Position numbers and translations under genes: made by a program
In this document: piece by piece, positions 22,007 through 34,250 of the stretch
Layout: each line of letters begins with the position of its first letter
Numbering within the stretch: position 1 is the first letter of the stretch
Notes under the pieces: generated by a model
The model's input: only the letters and a program-made list of their open reading frames with translations
Database searches by the model: none
Told to the model about the DNA's origin: nothing
Assembly (NCBI GenBank): GCA_020310875.1
Contig: CM035420.1
Location: 183,237,198 to 183,301,197, forward strand
Direction: 5' to 3'
From: Ceratopteris richardii
Taxonomy: Eukaryota; Streptophyta; Polypodiopsida; Polypodiales; Pteridaceae
DNA length: 64,000 bases

Positions 22007-24372
22007 ATGCATTTGAGATCAAAAAAACATTGGGACAACAAAAATTTGTTAAGATTCATCTCTCTTACATATGAAGGAGTTTCATACCTTCTAGCCACAC
22101 ATGAGAGCTCTCATCAAGTAGTAAGTCTGAGTTATGTTGGGATCATATGGTGGTTTCAAAAGACATGCACACGAACCCCATGAATCCCAATGAAGCCAGA
22201 CCATCAAGTACAGACTATTGGACAATCTTAGAATTATAGAAATTCAATGCCCATAGGATAGGTATCTATCTAGATAGGCTTAGTGGACAAGTGGCTAGGC
22301 TTAAAAACCTTAATTGCTTAACAATAGAACCACACCCAATATTTAAATTTTTCACTGACCACTTTGAGGATAAGGATGGAACTATCTACCTTCTCACATC
22401 AACCCTTAGTATACAAATGAGAAAGGAGAGATAGTGTTTTTGGATGGCATGGGTGATGAAGACACACCTAAAATTCCACCCATGCCACCAGATGGAATGA
22501 CAATAGCAAGCATGCACATAGTCCATTTTTTGGAATTCAAGCCTTTATGGAATGCCATCTACATGGAAAGGAGTATGTGAAAGAGATATTGGACTAATAG
22601 TGCAACTATTTCACTTACCAAAAGAGTGGTAGTCTATGTGTTCCATAATAATCAATACACTCCAACTCTATTATCTAAGATAAGAGATAAGACCAACAAC
22701 TCTTATTGTGAAATCATAGAACCTAAATTATCTTTTGGAGGACCTAACTTTCAGTCTTCAAACAAAAATTTAGGACTTGAAGGATCTAATAGGCAAACCA
22801 TAGAGAAATAATGATCACATAGCACTAATTTATAGACTAGTAGATTAGTGGATTAATCCTTAATTAACAAACCCTATGTTTAGAATGCAAGACCCAGGAC
22901 ATTGCCTTCCACCATCTCAAGTGGTGAAGTGCTGAAAATTTTCTATGATGGGTCTACTAATCCTTATGGTCATGCACCCAAGTTCAATCAAGTCCTGAAA
23001 GTAGAACAAGTCACTGACTTTTTCACTCAATATGAGGAATTTGGTTAACTCTTATTGGAACCATTTTGTCATGGGTTCAACCATTGACAATAGGTATGTT
23101 TAGAAATTCGGAAGCTCTTCTGAGAGATTTCATAGGATAACTTTCCATGGAGGAGTTAAGCATGATTCGACTTCTTTAATATATAGATTCAAGCAAGCTA
23201 GTCATACATATGTGCAACTTTCAACAAGATGCTTTATCCAATATGTAGACAAATGTTTACCTATAGAAAGTACACCAAAAAATAAATTGATCTCCCTATT
23301 CTTAGATGGACTCACTAACATGAAATTATTCTCATTAATATACATTTGAAGGCTAAACACCTTAAATGAATGTATCAGAGAGTGCATGGACTTAAAGGAC
23401 AATCTAGCTACCAAATTGAATTTTTCATTGTCTAACAATAAGAGTGAAGCATCTGCTTCCTCTCATTCAACAAAACCTTTGATTGAAGAAATTGTAGATT
23501 TGGTAGTGAAGAAGCTTCAGATGGAACAAGCAAAAGAGAAATGTAATATGCCTTATTGCCAAAGACCACAACATCTAAGGAGATGGAAAAACTACAATGG
23601 CGATCATCCCACTTATGTGTGCAATGGAGTGTCAAGATACACACCACTAGATTATAATAGGCCACCTTAACATCAGTTTCATCAACAATATCAACAAAGA
23701 AAACAGTAAGAACCTAGGCCTATGTATCATCCCAAGGATGCATATGGAAACCCTCCTAGAGGTCAACATCAATACTACTGACAACCCTAGGTAAAATCAA
23801 AGCATCTTGGAGCTTGCGAGTCTAGTTTTGGATCAACAACCACCTCCATCTTCAAAGGTTGTGCCGGTCAAGTATGCAAAAGAAAATACAAAAAGGGCTA
23901 TTATTTCAGTAGAACTAGCCATGATTGAAAGATGTCTGGGATATACTAAGACATACTCAGAAGATAGAAATGGGTATCTTGAAGATACACGTTGATGGTA
24001 AATGGATAATCAAGATGGAAGAAAGAGAGAAAAGATGAAGAGGAAGGGTTGTGAAAAAAAGGTTCAAGATTTTGATGAATCTCAATTCTTGGATTATTCT
24101 TTGAATGAGAGTGCTTCAATAATTGATCTCTTAGCAAAAAACGAAGAACATGGAGATCTTATGGAGTTTCCATGGTACACGAGAGAATACGAAAGAGAAT
24201 TTGTAGTGAAGAAGGCAACTTCCATTAGATTTTCGATGTCCAAAACAACAAAGAGTACACTGAGCATGGAAGAATTGAAAACATATAGTGGTAAAATGTA
24301 CATTATTTGTAGGGGAACTACTATGGGCAAACCAACACCTATGGCAAAAAATGGGAAAACATGTGGATCCAA
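22007..24372 (+). pseudogene. Gypsy-A2 gag (decayed)
   Basis: It aligns by eye with the Gypsy-A1 gag: MHLRSKKHWDNKN against MNLRSGRHLGKDK at the start; FEDKDGTIYLLTS near 22355; FYDGSTNPYGHAPKFNQVL and VTDFFTQYEEFG near 22940-23045, the capsid region; ATKLNFSLSNNKSEAS near 23410; VVPVKYAKEN near 23865. The region is a fossil with many breaks. Confidence 0.8.
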
Positions 24373-24857
24373 TGTAACCGGATCTTGTAGATGCACCTAT
24401 GCAGAGATAATATAATAACAAAATTTTAGAAGAACACACACATAGAATAGAGAGAGAAGATTGAACACAAGATTGGGTACAATCTCCCCCCACATACTCT
24501 GATGAACGAGTCTATCAGTGTATGTGTATTTATAGGTATTTTTCATTACATTTTGAATAAAAGATACATGAGGGCGACGCTTTGAAAAGCATGTGTTTAC
24601 AAAAATCTACTTTGTTTACAAAACGTCACTTTCTAAGCGATCTACTATTTTTACAAAAACTTAACTTTCTAAGCGATCTATTATTTTTACAAAAATCTAA
24701 AAATACTATCTTTTAAATATTTTCAGAAATATTTGAGTAAATCCATGCACATTCTTGCCCTCATGATTCTTCACCTGCTAAATAAAAACACAATCACATT
24801 AAAAACCTCAAGACGTTAATAACCTTTTAACATTCCATTATTCCACAAAGTATAACA
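24373..24857 (-). repeat. 3' LTR of Gypsy-B
   Basis: On the minus strand, 485 bp start TGTTATACTTTGTGG and end CCGGTTACA. They include a TATA box (CTATAAATACAC, 24527-24534) and a ~31-bp tandem pair of CTTTCTAAGCGATCTA. A weak polypurine tract (AATAAGGAGGCA) precedes it in element orientation. Confidence 0.9.
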
Positions 24858-25039
24858 TGCCTCCTTATTGACAAGCAACCGACCTTAGTTGATAAAAATA
24901 AAATAGACATGGATGGCCATTCACATGTCCCATCAATGAACAATCATAAGCATATTCTATGTAAAAACACATGCATGGAAATGGAAAACTGGAATTTAAT
25001 GTGAATGTGAATGATATATGCAAAAATCAAGCGGTCATA

Positions 25040-25210
25040 ATGTGGATAATGATGTCTTATGAATCCATTGAGATTCTTCAAGTGAATAGTTTTTATATCT
25101 AACTAAATATCTATGATATTGCTTACCAATGCATGTAGTAATAACATCATAATCATGTATTTTCTCTGGAACTAAAATTTCAACATCCTCTTCAAGTAAA
25201 GGAGGACCAT
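25040..25210 (-). pseudogene. Chromodomain at the integrase C-terminus of Gypsy-B
   Basis: Minus-strand translation shows PEKIHDYDVITTC, then YHRYLVRYKNY and EESQWIHKTSL. This fits the chromodomain pattern of an aromatic strand, YLVKWKGY and TWEP. Such domains direct chromovirus integrases to particular chromatin, which sets this clade apart from Athila/Tat. The coding sequence is a relic. Confidence 0.75.
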
Positions 25211-25659
25211 CTTAAATAGAAGTGAGTGGTAAAGTTCCTTTAAAGGATTTCAATAAACTAATATTAAAATAATGATGTATATCAATGAGAAGGTATGTCT
25301 ACTCTTTCTCATTTATTTTTTTAATAATACAAAAAGGTCCATAATAATGTAATCCAAGTTTAACCTTAAGATGTTGTGAAATGTTTTTCAAATGTCTTTT
25401 AATTATTCGTAACTATACCAAGTAATTTTCATTAAATTGTTTAGCTACTCATTTCTTATTAAGCTTACACATGGAACGTTCTTGAATCTTCTTAATGTGC
25501 TCATGAACCTCATGAAGTGTAAAAATATGAACTTGTGCAAAAGATAAACAATTTCATACAATGCATGTTGAGTAGTGGTATGTGTTGTGTTATTATATGC
25601 AAAGTATGGTAAAAGAATTTTCTCATCCCAATTACTTGGATTATCTAAAGAATAACAAT

Positions 25660-26360
25660 GTAATAAATCTAAAATAGTACTATTTGTAGCTTCACTTGCA
25701 TATTACTTTGAGGATGAAATGCAGAGCTGAAGTCTGTTTTGGAACTTAAATTATGAAATAATGCAACCCAAACGTGATTACAAAGATGAACATCTCGATC
25801 TGATAGAATAACTTTTGGAAAACCAGGATGTGGAAAAATACATTTAATAAATAACTTAATAGCTTGAGGTGGAGATAAAGTCTTTTTACAAGGAATGAAA
25901 TACACTTGTTTATTGGACCTATCAACAATTGTCCAAATCACATTATTATGAGATGAAGTTGTAGGAAGACCAATAATAAAATCCATATAATTTTTTTCCC
26001 ATGGTCCATTAGGTATGGGAAGTGGCATTAATAATCCAAATGCTTCACCATGATGTCATTTCACACGTTGGCACACAATGCAATGGAAAACATAATGTGC
26101 AATATCCTTTTCCATATTTGGCCAAAAGAAGAATTCTTCACATGTAGTACTTTGTATGCCCTTATGACCCATATACAGTGGTTCATGCATCTCTTTCTTG
26201 ACAAATTCTTTAAAAACTTGTGTGATGCATGACTTGTGTTGGAAATATAAGAATCCATCACAAAAAGTGTAGTGATCCTCATTAGATGGCTTAGAATTAT
26301 TGAAAACAATCCATGTTTGTGAAAAATACGAATAGATGCGTAACTAGGAATCATGTCATG
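25660..26360 (-). pseudogene. Integrase region of Gypsy-B (decayed)
   Basis: The core is visible at about 26028-25669: PLPIPNGPWEKNYMDFIIGLP with the first catalytic Asp, VILSDRDVHLCNHVW with the second, and SSAFHPQSN. The zinc-binding N-terminal module lies upstream, at about 26290-26040. The region is a broken fossil. Confidence 0.8.
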
Positions 26361-26399
26361 AAATGAATGAATATGAATAGCTGAAATATTATTGATTGA

Positions 26400-27600
26400 A
26401 ACAATATTTGTTTGTGGGGACGGGTAGCGACTAAGGGCATCAACTACAACATCAGCTTTGCCAGGTTGATATTGAATTATAGGCTGAAAATTTTGTATGA
26501 ATGAAGCCCATTTAACGTGTCTTTTAGAAATCCATGGTTGATTTAATAAATGTTTAATAGGTTATTGGTCTGTTTTGATTAGAACTTCAAAACCCATAAG
26601 CTAATGTTTCCAAATTTTAAAAGCATGCACAACAACTAAGAGTTTTGTATCATATGTACTATAATTCTTTTTAGAAGGTTTAAGTTTCCTACTTTCAAAT
26701 GCAATCGGATGATCATTTTACATTAATACAACACCTATACCTAAACCACCATCATCTGTAATTGCATGGAAAGGTTGTGCAAAATCTGGTAATTGCAAAA
26801 CAGGTGCATGAGAAAGTGCATGTTTGAGTTTTTAAAAAGATAGTTGTTGTGCTAATCCCCATGCAAATTTTGACTTTTTCTTCAATAATAATGCGAGTGG
26901 AAGTGCTAAATAAGAAAACCCTTTTACAAACTTTCTATAAAAACTAGTTAACCCTAGAAAAGAGTTTACATCATTCACATATTGAGGTACAGGTCATTCT
27001 TCAATTACTTTAATTTTCTTTGGATCTACATGAACACCTTGACTAGAAACAATATATCCTAAATAGTCTAATTCTTTATGGAAAAAAGAACTCTTTTCAA
27101 GATTGGCATAAAGTTTTTTTTTTGCATAAAAAATTAAATACTATTGCTAAATGATTTTCATGGTCATTGTGATTCTCACTATAGACAAGTATATCATCAA
27201 AGAAAACAAGAACACAAGCTTGGTAATCAAGAAAAATGTTATTCATCATACATAGAAATGTAGCAGGTGCATTGGTGAGTCCAAAAGGCATTACCATGAA
27301 TTCAAAGTGACTAGTTTGAGTTCTAAAGGCAGTCTTATAAATGTCATTTTGTGTCATTCATATCTAATGATACCCAGATTTAAGATCAATTTTGCTAAAG
27401 ATACATGTTCCACGAAGTTTATATAGCAAATCATCTATCCTAGGAATAGGATATCTATTTTTAATTGTGATCTTATTGAGTGCTCTATAGTCAATGCACA
27501 TCCTATAAGTCTTTTTTATCTTCTCCACGAAGAGAATAGGTGCACCAAAGGGAGAAGAACTAGGCCTTATAAGTCCTTTGTGGAGTAAATCCTTAACTTG
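26400..27600 (-). pseudogene. Reverse transcriptase and RNase H of Gypsy-B (decayed)
   Basis: The RT core is clear: [33 protein letters not shown] and the active-site motif FFDDILVYS at about 27170-27200. RNase H follows towards 26400. The sequence is typical of plant chromoviruses but has several breaks. Confidence 0.82.
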
Positions 27601-27609
27601 ATTAGTTAT

Positions 27610-29035
27610 TTATTTTTTATGTAAAGATCCATGCCTACAAGGTGCTTTATGGGAAGGAGAAATACCAAGATTTAAGTTTATAATATAGTCAAAAGTTGCC
27701 CTAGAAGGTGGTAATTTAGAAGGAAAGTCAGCCATAAAGCAATCCTTATAGGAAGCCATAGACAATTTATGTGCATTAGGAAGTGTATGTGTATAATCAA
27801 ATATGTTATTGACAAAAACAATACATGAATTTTGACCTTTCCTAAATGCACGTTTTACTTGAGTATGACTAATTAATGGAAATGGTTGGAAGTCATGCAT
27901 TGCAAATAAATAAATATCTTGATTGTTAAACATAAAACTAATTGTGCATGTATGATAATCAATGCATGGATTATAATGATGAAGAAAAGACATGCCAAGT
28001 ATAACATAATAGGACTGCAAAGGAGCAATTAAGAATGTGTTTTTATCTATGTATGAACCTATACAAATATGAACATTATGCACTTCACTTGTCACATTAT
28101 ATCTATTTCCTCAAAATGCAACCTTAACTTTATACACAGAAGGAAGTGGTTTAATTAGAGATCTTGCATTAGTGTATAAGAAATAAAATCATGAGAACTA
28201 CCATCATCATGTAAAATATTGACAACTTTACCATTAATAGTACCTTGCATGCAAAGTAAAGAATGGATAGAAAATTCATTACCCAACATACTTAGATCTT
28301 ATTCCAATGCTTCTTCGATCCAATTAGGTTGAGTGTCTTCATGAACCACCTCCATGTTTTGTACTTGAACTTCGATAGGTTTCATATCGTTCTCAACATC
28401 ATGTGCAAAAGAGATAGCTTCATAGAGGGTCATAGGATGTAGCGTGTTGATCTTGGCTTGGATTCCCATCTCCAAACCATCATCATACTTCCATTGCAAG
28501 GTATCTTCAAGAACCGTTTCAAGTGAACAAATAAGTAGTAGTCATTGCCAAAAGTGTTTAGTGTAGGTAGACACAATATCTCCGTCTTTCCATCCAAAAG
28601 TTGTCCATGATCGATGAGCATGTAAGTGGAATTGGGGAGGAAGGAAGGACTCCTTGATCTTTTCTTGAAATGCGATCCATGTGGTAGGGCGGTTGTTGCT
28701 ATGCTATAAAACATCCCACCATAACAAGGCTTTACCCACCAAATAATTAGTAACAAATTCACTTTTTCAATTTCAGAATATGATTCGTCATAATAAAAGC
28801 CATCAAATTGGGATAGCCATGAAAGAACAAATTGGTCATCCTTTCACCCATTGAATCGAGAAAATTGGAAATTCTTGGCACCAATCTTGGAATGTGTTCC
28901 TTCTTCTTGAGCAATGATAATGGCCTTCACCACCCTAACTAGGTTGTTTCCATCATTTTGTATTTGTTGGAGTACAACATGGCATTCTTTTATCTTGTTT
29001 TGAGCATGTTGAAGTTTGTGTCGCAAAGGCTCCAA
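27610..29035 (-). pseudogene. Gag and protease region of Gypsy-B (decayed)
   Basis: From the right: a coiled-coil-like gag start (about 29035-28850: LRHKLQHAQNKIKECH), gag body (about 28760-28300: LYEAISFAHDVEND), then protease-linked sequence at about 28095-27610 (YVILGMSFLHHYNPCIDY, like the C-terminal part of retropepsins followed by the RT spacer). Broken. Confidence 0.7.
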
Positions 29036-29271
29036 CTATTTCTCAAGCCGTAGCCTAGGTAGGGGTGATGTACCGAAATCCTCTATAGTATGGGTACAGT
29101 CCATGACCTTCTATAGAACCAAAACCTATTACTAAACATGTGAAAGAATTTTAGCAATATTGGAATTGAGATTGAAAAGGGAAGGTTTTTTCTTGAAAAT
29201 GTATAAAGGTAAAGAGACGTAAAAGCAATGTTGAATATAAGTTAAAAGAAATGGGTATCAACACATGAGAA

Positions 29272-29335
29272 TTGGGTGGTGGATAAAGCATATCTCTTGC
29301 AAGTGAGAGGTGGTGGGTTCAAATCCCCTACATGC
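29272..29335 (+). mobile_element. tRNA-like segment (SINE head or tRNA pseudogene)
   Basis: GGTGGATAAAGC (A-box region) is followed by a full B box, GGTTCAAATCCCC (29316-29328), at tRNA spacing. A 4-bp anticodon-like stem (TCTC/GAGA) closes an eight-base loop, so it is not a working tRNA. It lies in the Gypsy-B leader, on the strand opposite to the element. Confidence 0.55.
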
Positions 29336-29544
29336 TAAATAGGAAAATAAGTAAGCTCTTATTGCCACTCATTAGTTAGATAGGGTTCGTGCGTAGCCAA
29401 CGAAATCAAAGGGACCCAAAGAGACCATGAGTGCCAGAGAAGCCAAAGATGCAAAGTTATGCTTTAGTCAACACTTTGGAGTAAGCCTCAAGAGTAACCG
29501 CATGGATAACCAAATTTGATAAACGAATAAAACCAGAATAGTGC

Positions 29545-29655
29545 ACAGTGCACAGTGTGATAGTGTGATAGTGTGATAGCACACAGTGTGACAATGTGAC
29601 AGTGCACAATGCATAATGTGACAGTGCATAGTGCACAGTGTGACAGTGTCACAAG
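29545..29655. repeat. GTGACA/GTGCACA tandem repeat in the Gypsy-B leader
   Basis: Short units of GTGCACA, GTGTGATA and GTGTGACA repeat about fourteen times. It lies between the primer site and gag of Gypsy-B. Confidence 0.85.
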
Positions 29656-29808
29656 GCAGAGTAAAAAATTCGAAAAACACCAACAAACAAGAAAAAAAAA
29701 ACATGAATTGACAAATGCAAAATGAACCAAAACAGGTGCCAAATCACGAATGGATGCTGCAAATCACAAATGAACGTTGAGAAGTACACCTCCGCAGACA
29801 CATGCATA

Positions 29809-29822
29809 GGCTCTGATACCAC
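29809..29822 (-). other. Primer-binding site of Gypsy-B (tRNA-iMet type)
   Basis: On the minus strand GTGGTATCAGAGCC adjoins the 5' LTR end. It is complementary to the 3' end of initiator tRNA-Met, common in chromoviruses. Confidence 0.88.
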
Positions 29823-30314
29823 TAGAACTAGATCTTATAGATGCACATACATAGAGAATACAATAATGAAATCTCATAAGAACACACACACACAAAGTAG
29901 AGAGAGAGAGAGAACATTAAACACAAGATTGGGTATGATCTCCTCCCACATACTCTGATGGACGAGTCTATCAGAGTATGTGTATTTATAGGTATTTTTC
30001 ATTATGTCTTGAATAGAAGATACATGAGGATGATGCTTCGAAAAGTGTGCATTTACACAAATCTGCTTTATTTACAAAACATCACTTTCTAAGTGATCTA
30101 GTATTTTTACAAAAACGTCGCTTTCTAAGTGATCTACTATTTTTACAAAAATATTTAAAATACTATCTTTTAAAGGTCTTCAAAAATATCTTAGTAAATC
30201 CATATGTGTTCATGCCCTCATGATTCTTCACCTACTAAATCAAAACACAATCACATTGAATACCTCAATACACTAAAATCTATTTAACATTCCATTATTC
30301 CATAAATTGTAACA
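29823..30314 (-). repeat. 5' LTR of Gypsy-B
   Basis: 492 bp, TGTTACAATTTATGG to the primer site, read on the minus strand. Its TATA box (CTATAAATACAC on the minus strand, 29983-29990) is the likely element promoter. The flank TCCAA at 30315-30319 is the target duplication. Confidence 0.9.
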
Positions 30315-30365
30315 TCCAATCTGCAATCAAACTAAACTTTTAGATTGGAAGCCTAAATCGATAGT

Positions 30366-31085
30366 TTGAGTGTGAAGCAAGTGCCAATTCACAAGGTAAC
30401 AGAAGATAGTGAAGGGGATGAGGACAATACTTGCCTACCTATCTCGTTCAATGGCCATAGTACAAAAACAATTTTAGATAGTGGAATAGGTGTAGGTGCA
30501 CTATGTCCCACTCATCTGCAACTACAATCAGCTAGTAGAATTAAAGAGAGACCCATTGGTTTGCTAGAGAATGTGAAGTTGAACACCAATGGAGTTGATT
30601 TAGATCATAGTCTAGCTATCTATAATTTCAACCAAGCAAGCAACTATGGGATGATTCTAAGAAGACCATTCATGTGTCAATTGAAAGTGGTTCAAGGTTA
30701 GGGCAACAATGCTCTTTACTTGCAACATTGAGGAGTAAAAACTAGATTCAATCTTCATACATTTGAGCATAGAGATATCCCTCCCATCGAGTGGAATAAC
30801 ATATACAAAGATGCAGATGATTTCATCTCAGACAAATCATCAAAAATGAAGCTTGGATGGATGAGAATACAATTTTGCTCTTTACCTGCAACATTGAGGA
30901 ATAACAACTAGAGTCAATCTTCATACATTCGAGCATAAAGACATCCCTCCCATCGAGTGGAATAACATATACAAAGATGCAGATGATTTCATCTCAAACA
31001 AATAATTAGAAAATGAAGCTTGGATGGATGAGAATGCAAATTTATGGGTTTGTAGGAAAGCTCATAGACAAGAACAACCATTAGC
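30366..31085 (+). pseudogene. Gypsy-A2 protease region, right of Gypsy-B (decayed)
   Basis: It matches the first protease of Gypsy-A1: LPISFNGHSTKTILDSG against LPITYQGYTTKAIIDSG, then GLLENVKLNTNGVDLDH and MILRRPFMCQLKVVQG. The spacer after it (NEAWMDENANLWVCRKA, like DPLWLHEDTHLWMCKVA) runs to 31085, where Gypsy-C begins. Fossil. Confidence 0.82.
30711..31042. repeat. Tandem duplication, 166-bp period, in Gypsy-A2
   Basis: Two copies, 30711-30876 and 30877-31042, begin GCTCTTTACTTGCAACATTG with a few differences between them. The repeated part is the spacer after the protease. Confidence 0.9.
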
Positions 31086-31355
31086 TATTAGAAACTCTCT
31101 AAATTCTCTCTTCAAGTCTTGAAAGTAGGATTCATGAATGATGCATATGTCCCTCTCCTCCCATCTATTATATCTCCTTGTATTCAAAATAACGATGTTC
31201 TAGAATGGTCTAGTGCCAACATGTGGCAACCATCCAACACTTATCCCCATTACCATTGAATATCTTAGGATATCCCCTGAGCTAGGGACCTTGGCTATGA
31301 CTAGCCCTTGTCCCATACACATAGAATGGTCTATGTAGACCAATGTCTAAAACTA
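31086..31355 (-). repeat. 3' LTR of Gypsy-C
   Basis: About 270 bp that match 35308-35495 in the same orientation. The outer bases are TA rather than the usual TG/CA, so the ends are uncertain by a few bases. The polypurine tract AGAAGGGGGAGA (minus strand) adjoins it. Confidence 0.8.
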
Positions 31356-31659
31356 TCTCCCCCTTCTAAAGATCATTGACCTCAATGAACAATGAGCAAA
31401 AGTACTTGCAAACTAGAGCTTCTGATTCCTAGGTAGAATCTATAAGTGGTAATCCTCTCTAAGCTACTATATATTCCTGGATGACATAATTTCTCAATAC
31501 CTTCTATCTCGATCTAGTATCCTATCTAGAGAATGATATGTGCTATCACTTTCCTAGAAATAAACAATACCCTCTATTAGATTATCCTCCTTGGAAATAT
31601 ACCTTATAAGTTTGTCGACATGAAACACTAGATGGACTTTGCAATATGGAGGAATCTCT

Positions 31660-32945
31660 AATTGTTATGCAACATCACTAAGCTTCTTAACTATCTTCCA
31701 AGGTCCACAAAACCTTGACAAAAGCTTAGTACACTTCATTGTGGATAGTGAAGTAGATCTAGCTGGCACTTGAAGAAAAAATCTATCTTATTCCTCAAAG
31801 ACTCTATGATATATCTTCCTGTCAGCATATTCTTTTGCCCTATCAGCTGCTTGCTACATCTTGGCTTTAGTTGTTTCTAAATTTGCTTGGAAACCTGCTA
31901 GGAACTCTGAAGCACTAGGACATTACTTTGGCATTCCTATGATACTGGGAGCAATGGGATTCATGCCATAATTCATCTCAAAAGGAGACATTCTAGGTCA
32001 CTTTATGAGGTCTATTATTATAAGCAAACTCTACTAAAGGAAAGTAACTATCCCAATTTGTCTGCCTCTCAGACACATATGCTCTAAACATGTCCTCAAA
32101 AAATTGATTGACCCTCTTGGTTTGACCATTTGTTTGTGGATGGTCACCACTACTCATTTTCAATGACACTTTCAGTTTGTCAAATACAAACTTCATCCCT
32201 ATCTAAAACTATGGATGATGATAACCCATGCAATTTGAAGACATGATGGATAAATAGCTCTGCTACCTATGGAGCTTCTATCATCTCCTATGTGGGTATC
32301 AAGTGAGCCATCTAGCTCAATCTAAGTACCACTACTAGGATAGTATTCTGCTTCCTTTGGGTCTGCAGTAACCCCACTATGAAGTCCATGGATACATTTT
32401 TCCAATTGTGCTCTGGAATCTATAAAGGATCTAAAACACTTGGTTTCTTAACCCTTTCTGATTTGTTGACCTAACACATAAAGCATTGTTGAACATATGT
32501 ATGGACCTCTTTGGCTGATCCAGGCCACCAAAATGTTATTCTAACAAGTTGAATCATCTTGTCAACACCAGGATGCGTTGCAAAAGGAACATCATGGTTA
32601 TTATGCATGACTTTTCTTCTCAAATCTTGGAAATTCGAATGAAAACCTTCCCTTTTCATTTCACTATTCCATTCTCCATTGAGACATTGGAATATGAACT
32701 TGAGTTGTTTACTTTACTAAGGAAGAAACAGTTAGAACTACCTCATCTCCTATAATAGATTCATCATGGATTTAATAATGTATAATAAGTGTGGATCTTC
32801 CACCTGTGCTTCCTTTATATCTTGAAACAATGAGATTTCTAAAACTGTAAAGCTCATTTGATACATTATCTGTGATAATGCACCAACTACAACATTTTCT
32901 TTGCCTCTTCTATATAGAATTTCCATGTGAAACTCCTGCATGAGC
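31660..32945 (-). pseudogene. Integrase and RNase H end of Gypsy-C (decayed)
   Basis: Seen in order on the minus strand: FHMEILYRRGKENVV (RNase H end), HNNHDVPFATHPGVDK and FWWPGSAKEVHTYV with CFMC (zinc-binding integrase module), then SGDHPQTNGQTKRVNQFFED with AYNNRPHKVT (catalytic Glu region). A GPWKIVKKLSDVA and VHLVFHV stretch beyond it is typical of chromovirus C-termini. Broken. Confidence 0.8.
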
Positions 32946-33399
32946 TCAAACCAACAAGCCTATTTGTATTGAAGTTATGGCTGACTATAAAAATATTTGA
33001 GTGTATGGAGGTAAACTCAAAGGTAATCCTTTCAAAAATAGATATTGAGATTTTGCTCTTACTTTATCTAGAAGTACTTGAGCATTCCAAGTAGAGTTTC
33101 CTTGACTGCAAGAATCCGTCAATACACAATATGAATACATGAAATCAAGAAAATAAATATGCTTACAATCAATATTGAGCAACTTGGTTGTGATCACCAA
33201 TCATATCTATTGGAGATCTGGCTCCCCACGGGTCAGTAATCACCTTCCCTCATGCTCAAACAAATAAACATGTGAAAGAAATTCTATGAATGGTCATTTC
33301 CTAGCATGCCACCTTTTACTTATACTACATTAAAAGAGGCCAGTCTTGCTATCTCAAAATCCAATGTGTCCACATAGGATTGGATCTAGATGGGTAGAC

Positions 33400-34250
33400 C
33401 TACTATTCGTCAGTCCCATGTCTCAGTACCCTTCCCATTGGCTAACTCCACAGCGTAGGCATACTCTGACTGCACATTGTCTAAGTGTAACCTTCTAACA
33501 AGTCAGGAACTAATGACATTATGTGTAGACTCAGTGTCAAAGATGACCTTGACAAGTTGTCCTACCATGACTCCTCTCATAACAATGAGTTGTATATTGG
33601 GGATTTGGTATCCCTTTTGTGCCATTTGAGAACGCACAAATGTCAGGCACAAAAGGAACCTTCTTCTTGACCATCATGGCCACTATAGGGGATGATATCT
33701 AAGATCGGGAATCACCAAAATCCTCATCTACATCACTCCTTGCCTATGTGGGATTTATGATTATGGTCACTGTTATCTTTTTCTTCTTGGGAAAATCTCT
33801 AAAAAGGTGTTGTTCTAAGCATCCATAGCATAATCATTTTTTCATTGCCTTGTCTTTCTGTTGAGGGGTAAGGACGGAATTTTTATAAGCCTTCTCAGAC
33901 AGAGAAGACACCTTTCTCTTTGATCCTAAAATTGTTTTGATCATCTACACCTGCTTAGCCTCTTTTTGAGGCTATGCAGTGTTCAAGTTAGGGGTGCCAA
34001 TGAAAAAGGGTTGACTCATCTTAGTCCATGAGGATCTCTAGCCTTGGGAGCCTATGTCCTTGTGACTATCCTCAAGAGAAATCTCTATGGCCTATGCCAA
34101 AGAGTGACACCTCTCCTTTCTTACTAGAGGTCTGATAACTTCTCTAAGTACCAAGACAAACTTGTGAGCTTGGAGAAACTCTGGGATAGAGTAAGGTACT
34201 TTAAGAAGTACCTCCCTATACTTATCTGCATTAGTCTTGCAGCAAAATGA
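33400..34250 (-). pseudogene. Protease and gag remnants of Gypsy-C
   Basis: A protease-like stretch on the minus strand (KVIFDTESTHNVISS, about 33560-33500) and a zinc-knuckle-like CYGCLEQHLF sequence near 33830-33800 are visible. From 34250 to 35290 no domain is recognised; it is the expected place for early gag and leader. Confidence 0.5.

Larger units (their letters stand above)
24373..30314 (-). mobile_element. Gypsy-B: full-length chromovirus (Ty3/gypsy)
   Basis: The element lies on the minus strand and is complete in outline: LTRs at 24373-24857 and 29823-30314, a tRNA-Met-type primer site at 29809-29822, gag (about 29035-28300), protease (about 28095-27610), reverse transcriptase and RNase H (about 27600-26400), integrase (about 26360-25400) and a chromodomain (about 25210-25040). 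The order PR-RT-RH-INT-chromodomain is that of chromoviruses. A perfect target duplication, TCCAA (24368-24372 and 30315-30319), shows that it inserted into the Gypsy-A2 gag. The LTRs differ by roughly 12-15% by eye, with many C-to-T and G-to-A changes, so it is old. The coding region has many breaks. Confidence 0.92.
22005..31085 (+). mobile_element. Gypsy-A2: old Athila/Tat-like element, split by Gypsy-B
   Basis: The decayed coding start of a large Ty3/gypsy element of the same family as Gypsy-A1. It begins with gag at 22007 and continues to 24372, is interrupted by Gypsy-B (24373-30314), resumes at 30315 with the protease region, and is cut at 31085 by Gypsy-C. Its LTRs were not identified. 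LTR-S inserted at its gag start, so its leader should lie to the left of 13752. It is heavily broken and is the oldest member of the nest. Confidence 0.82.

Noticed and set aside
29272-29335. Functional tRNA gene
   Set aside because: The B box is good but the anticodon arm has an eight-base loop and no acceptor stem pairs. The same holds for 10217, 14155 and 14402.
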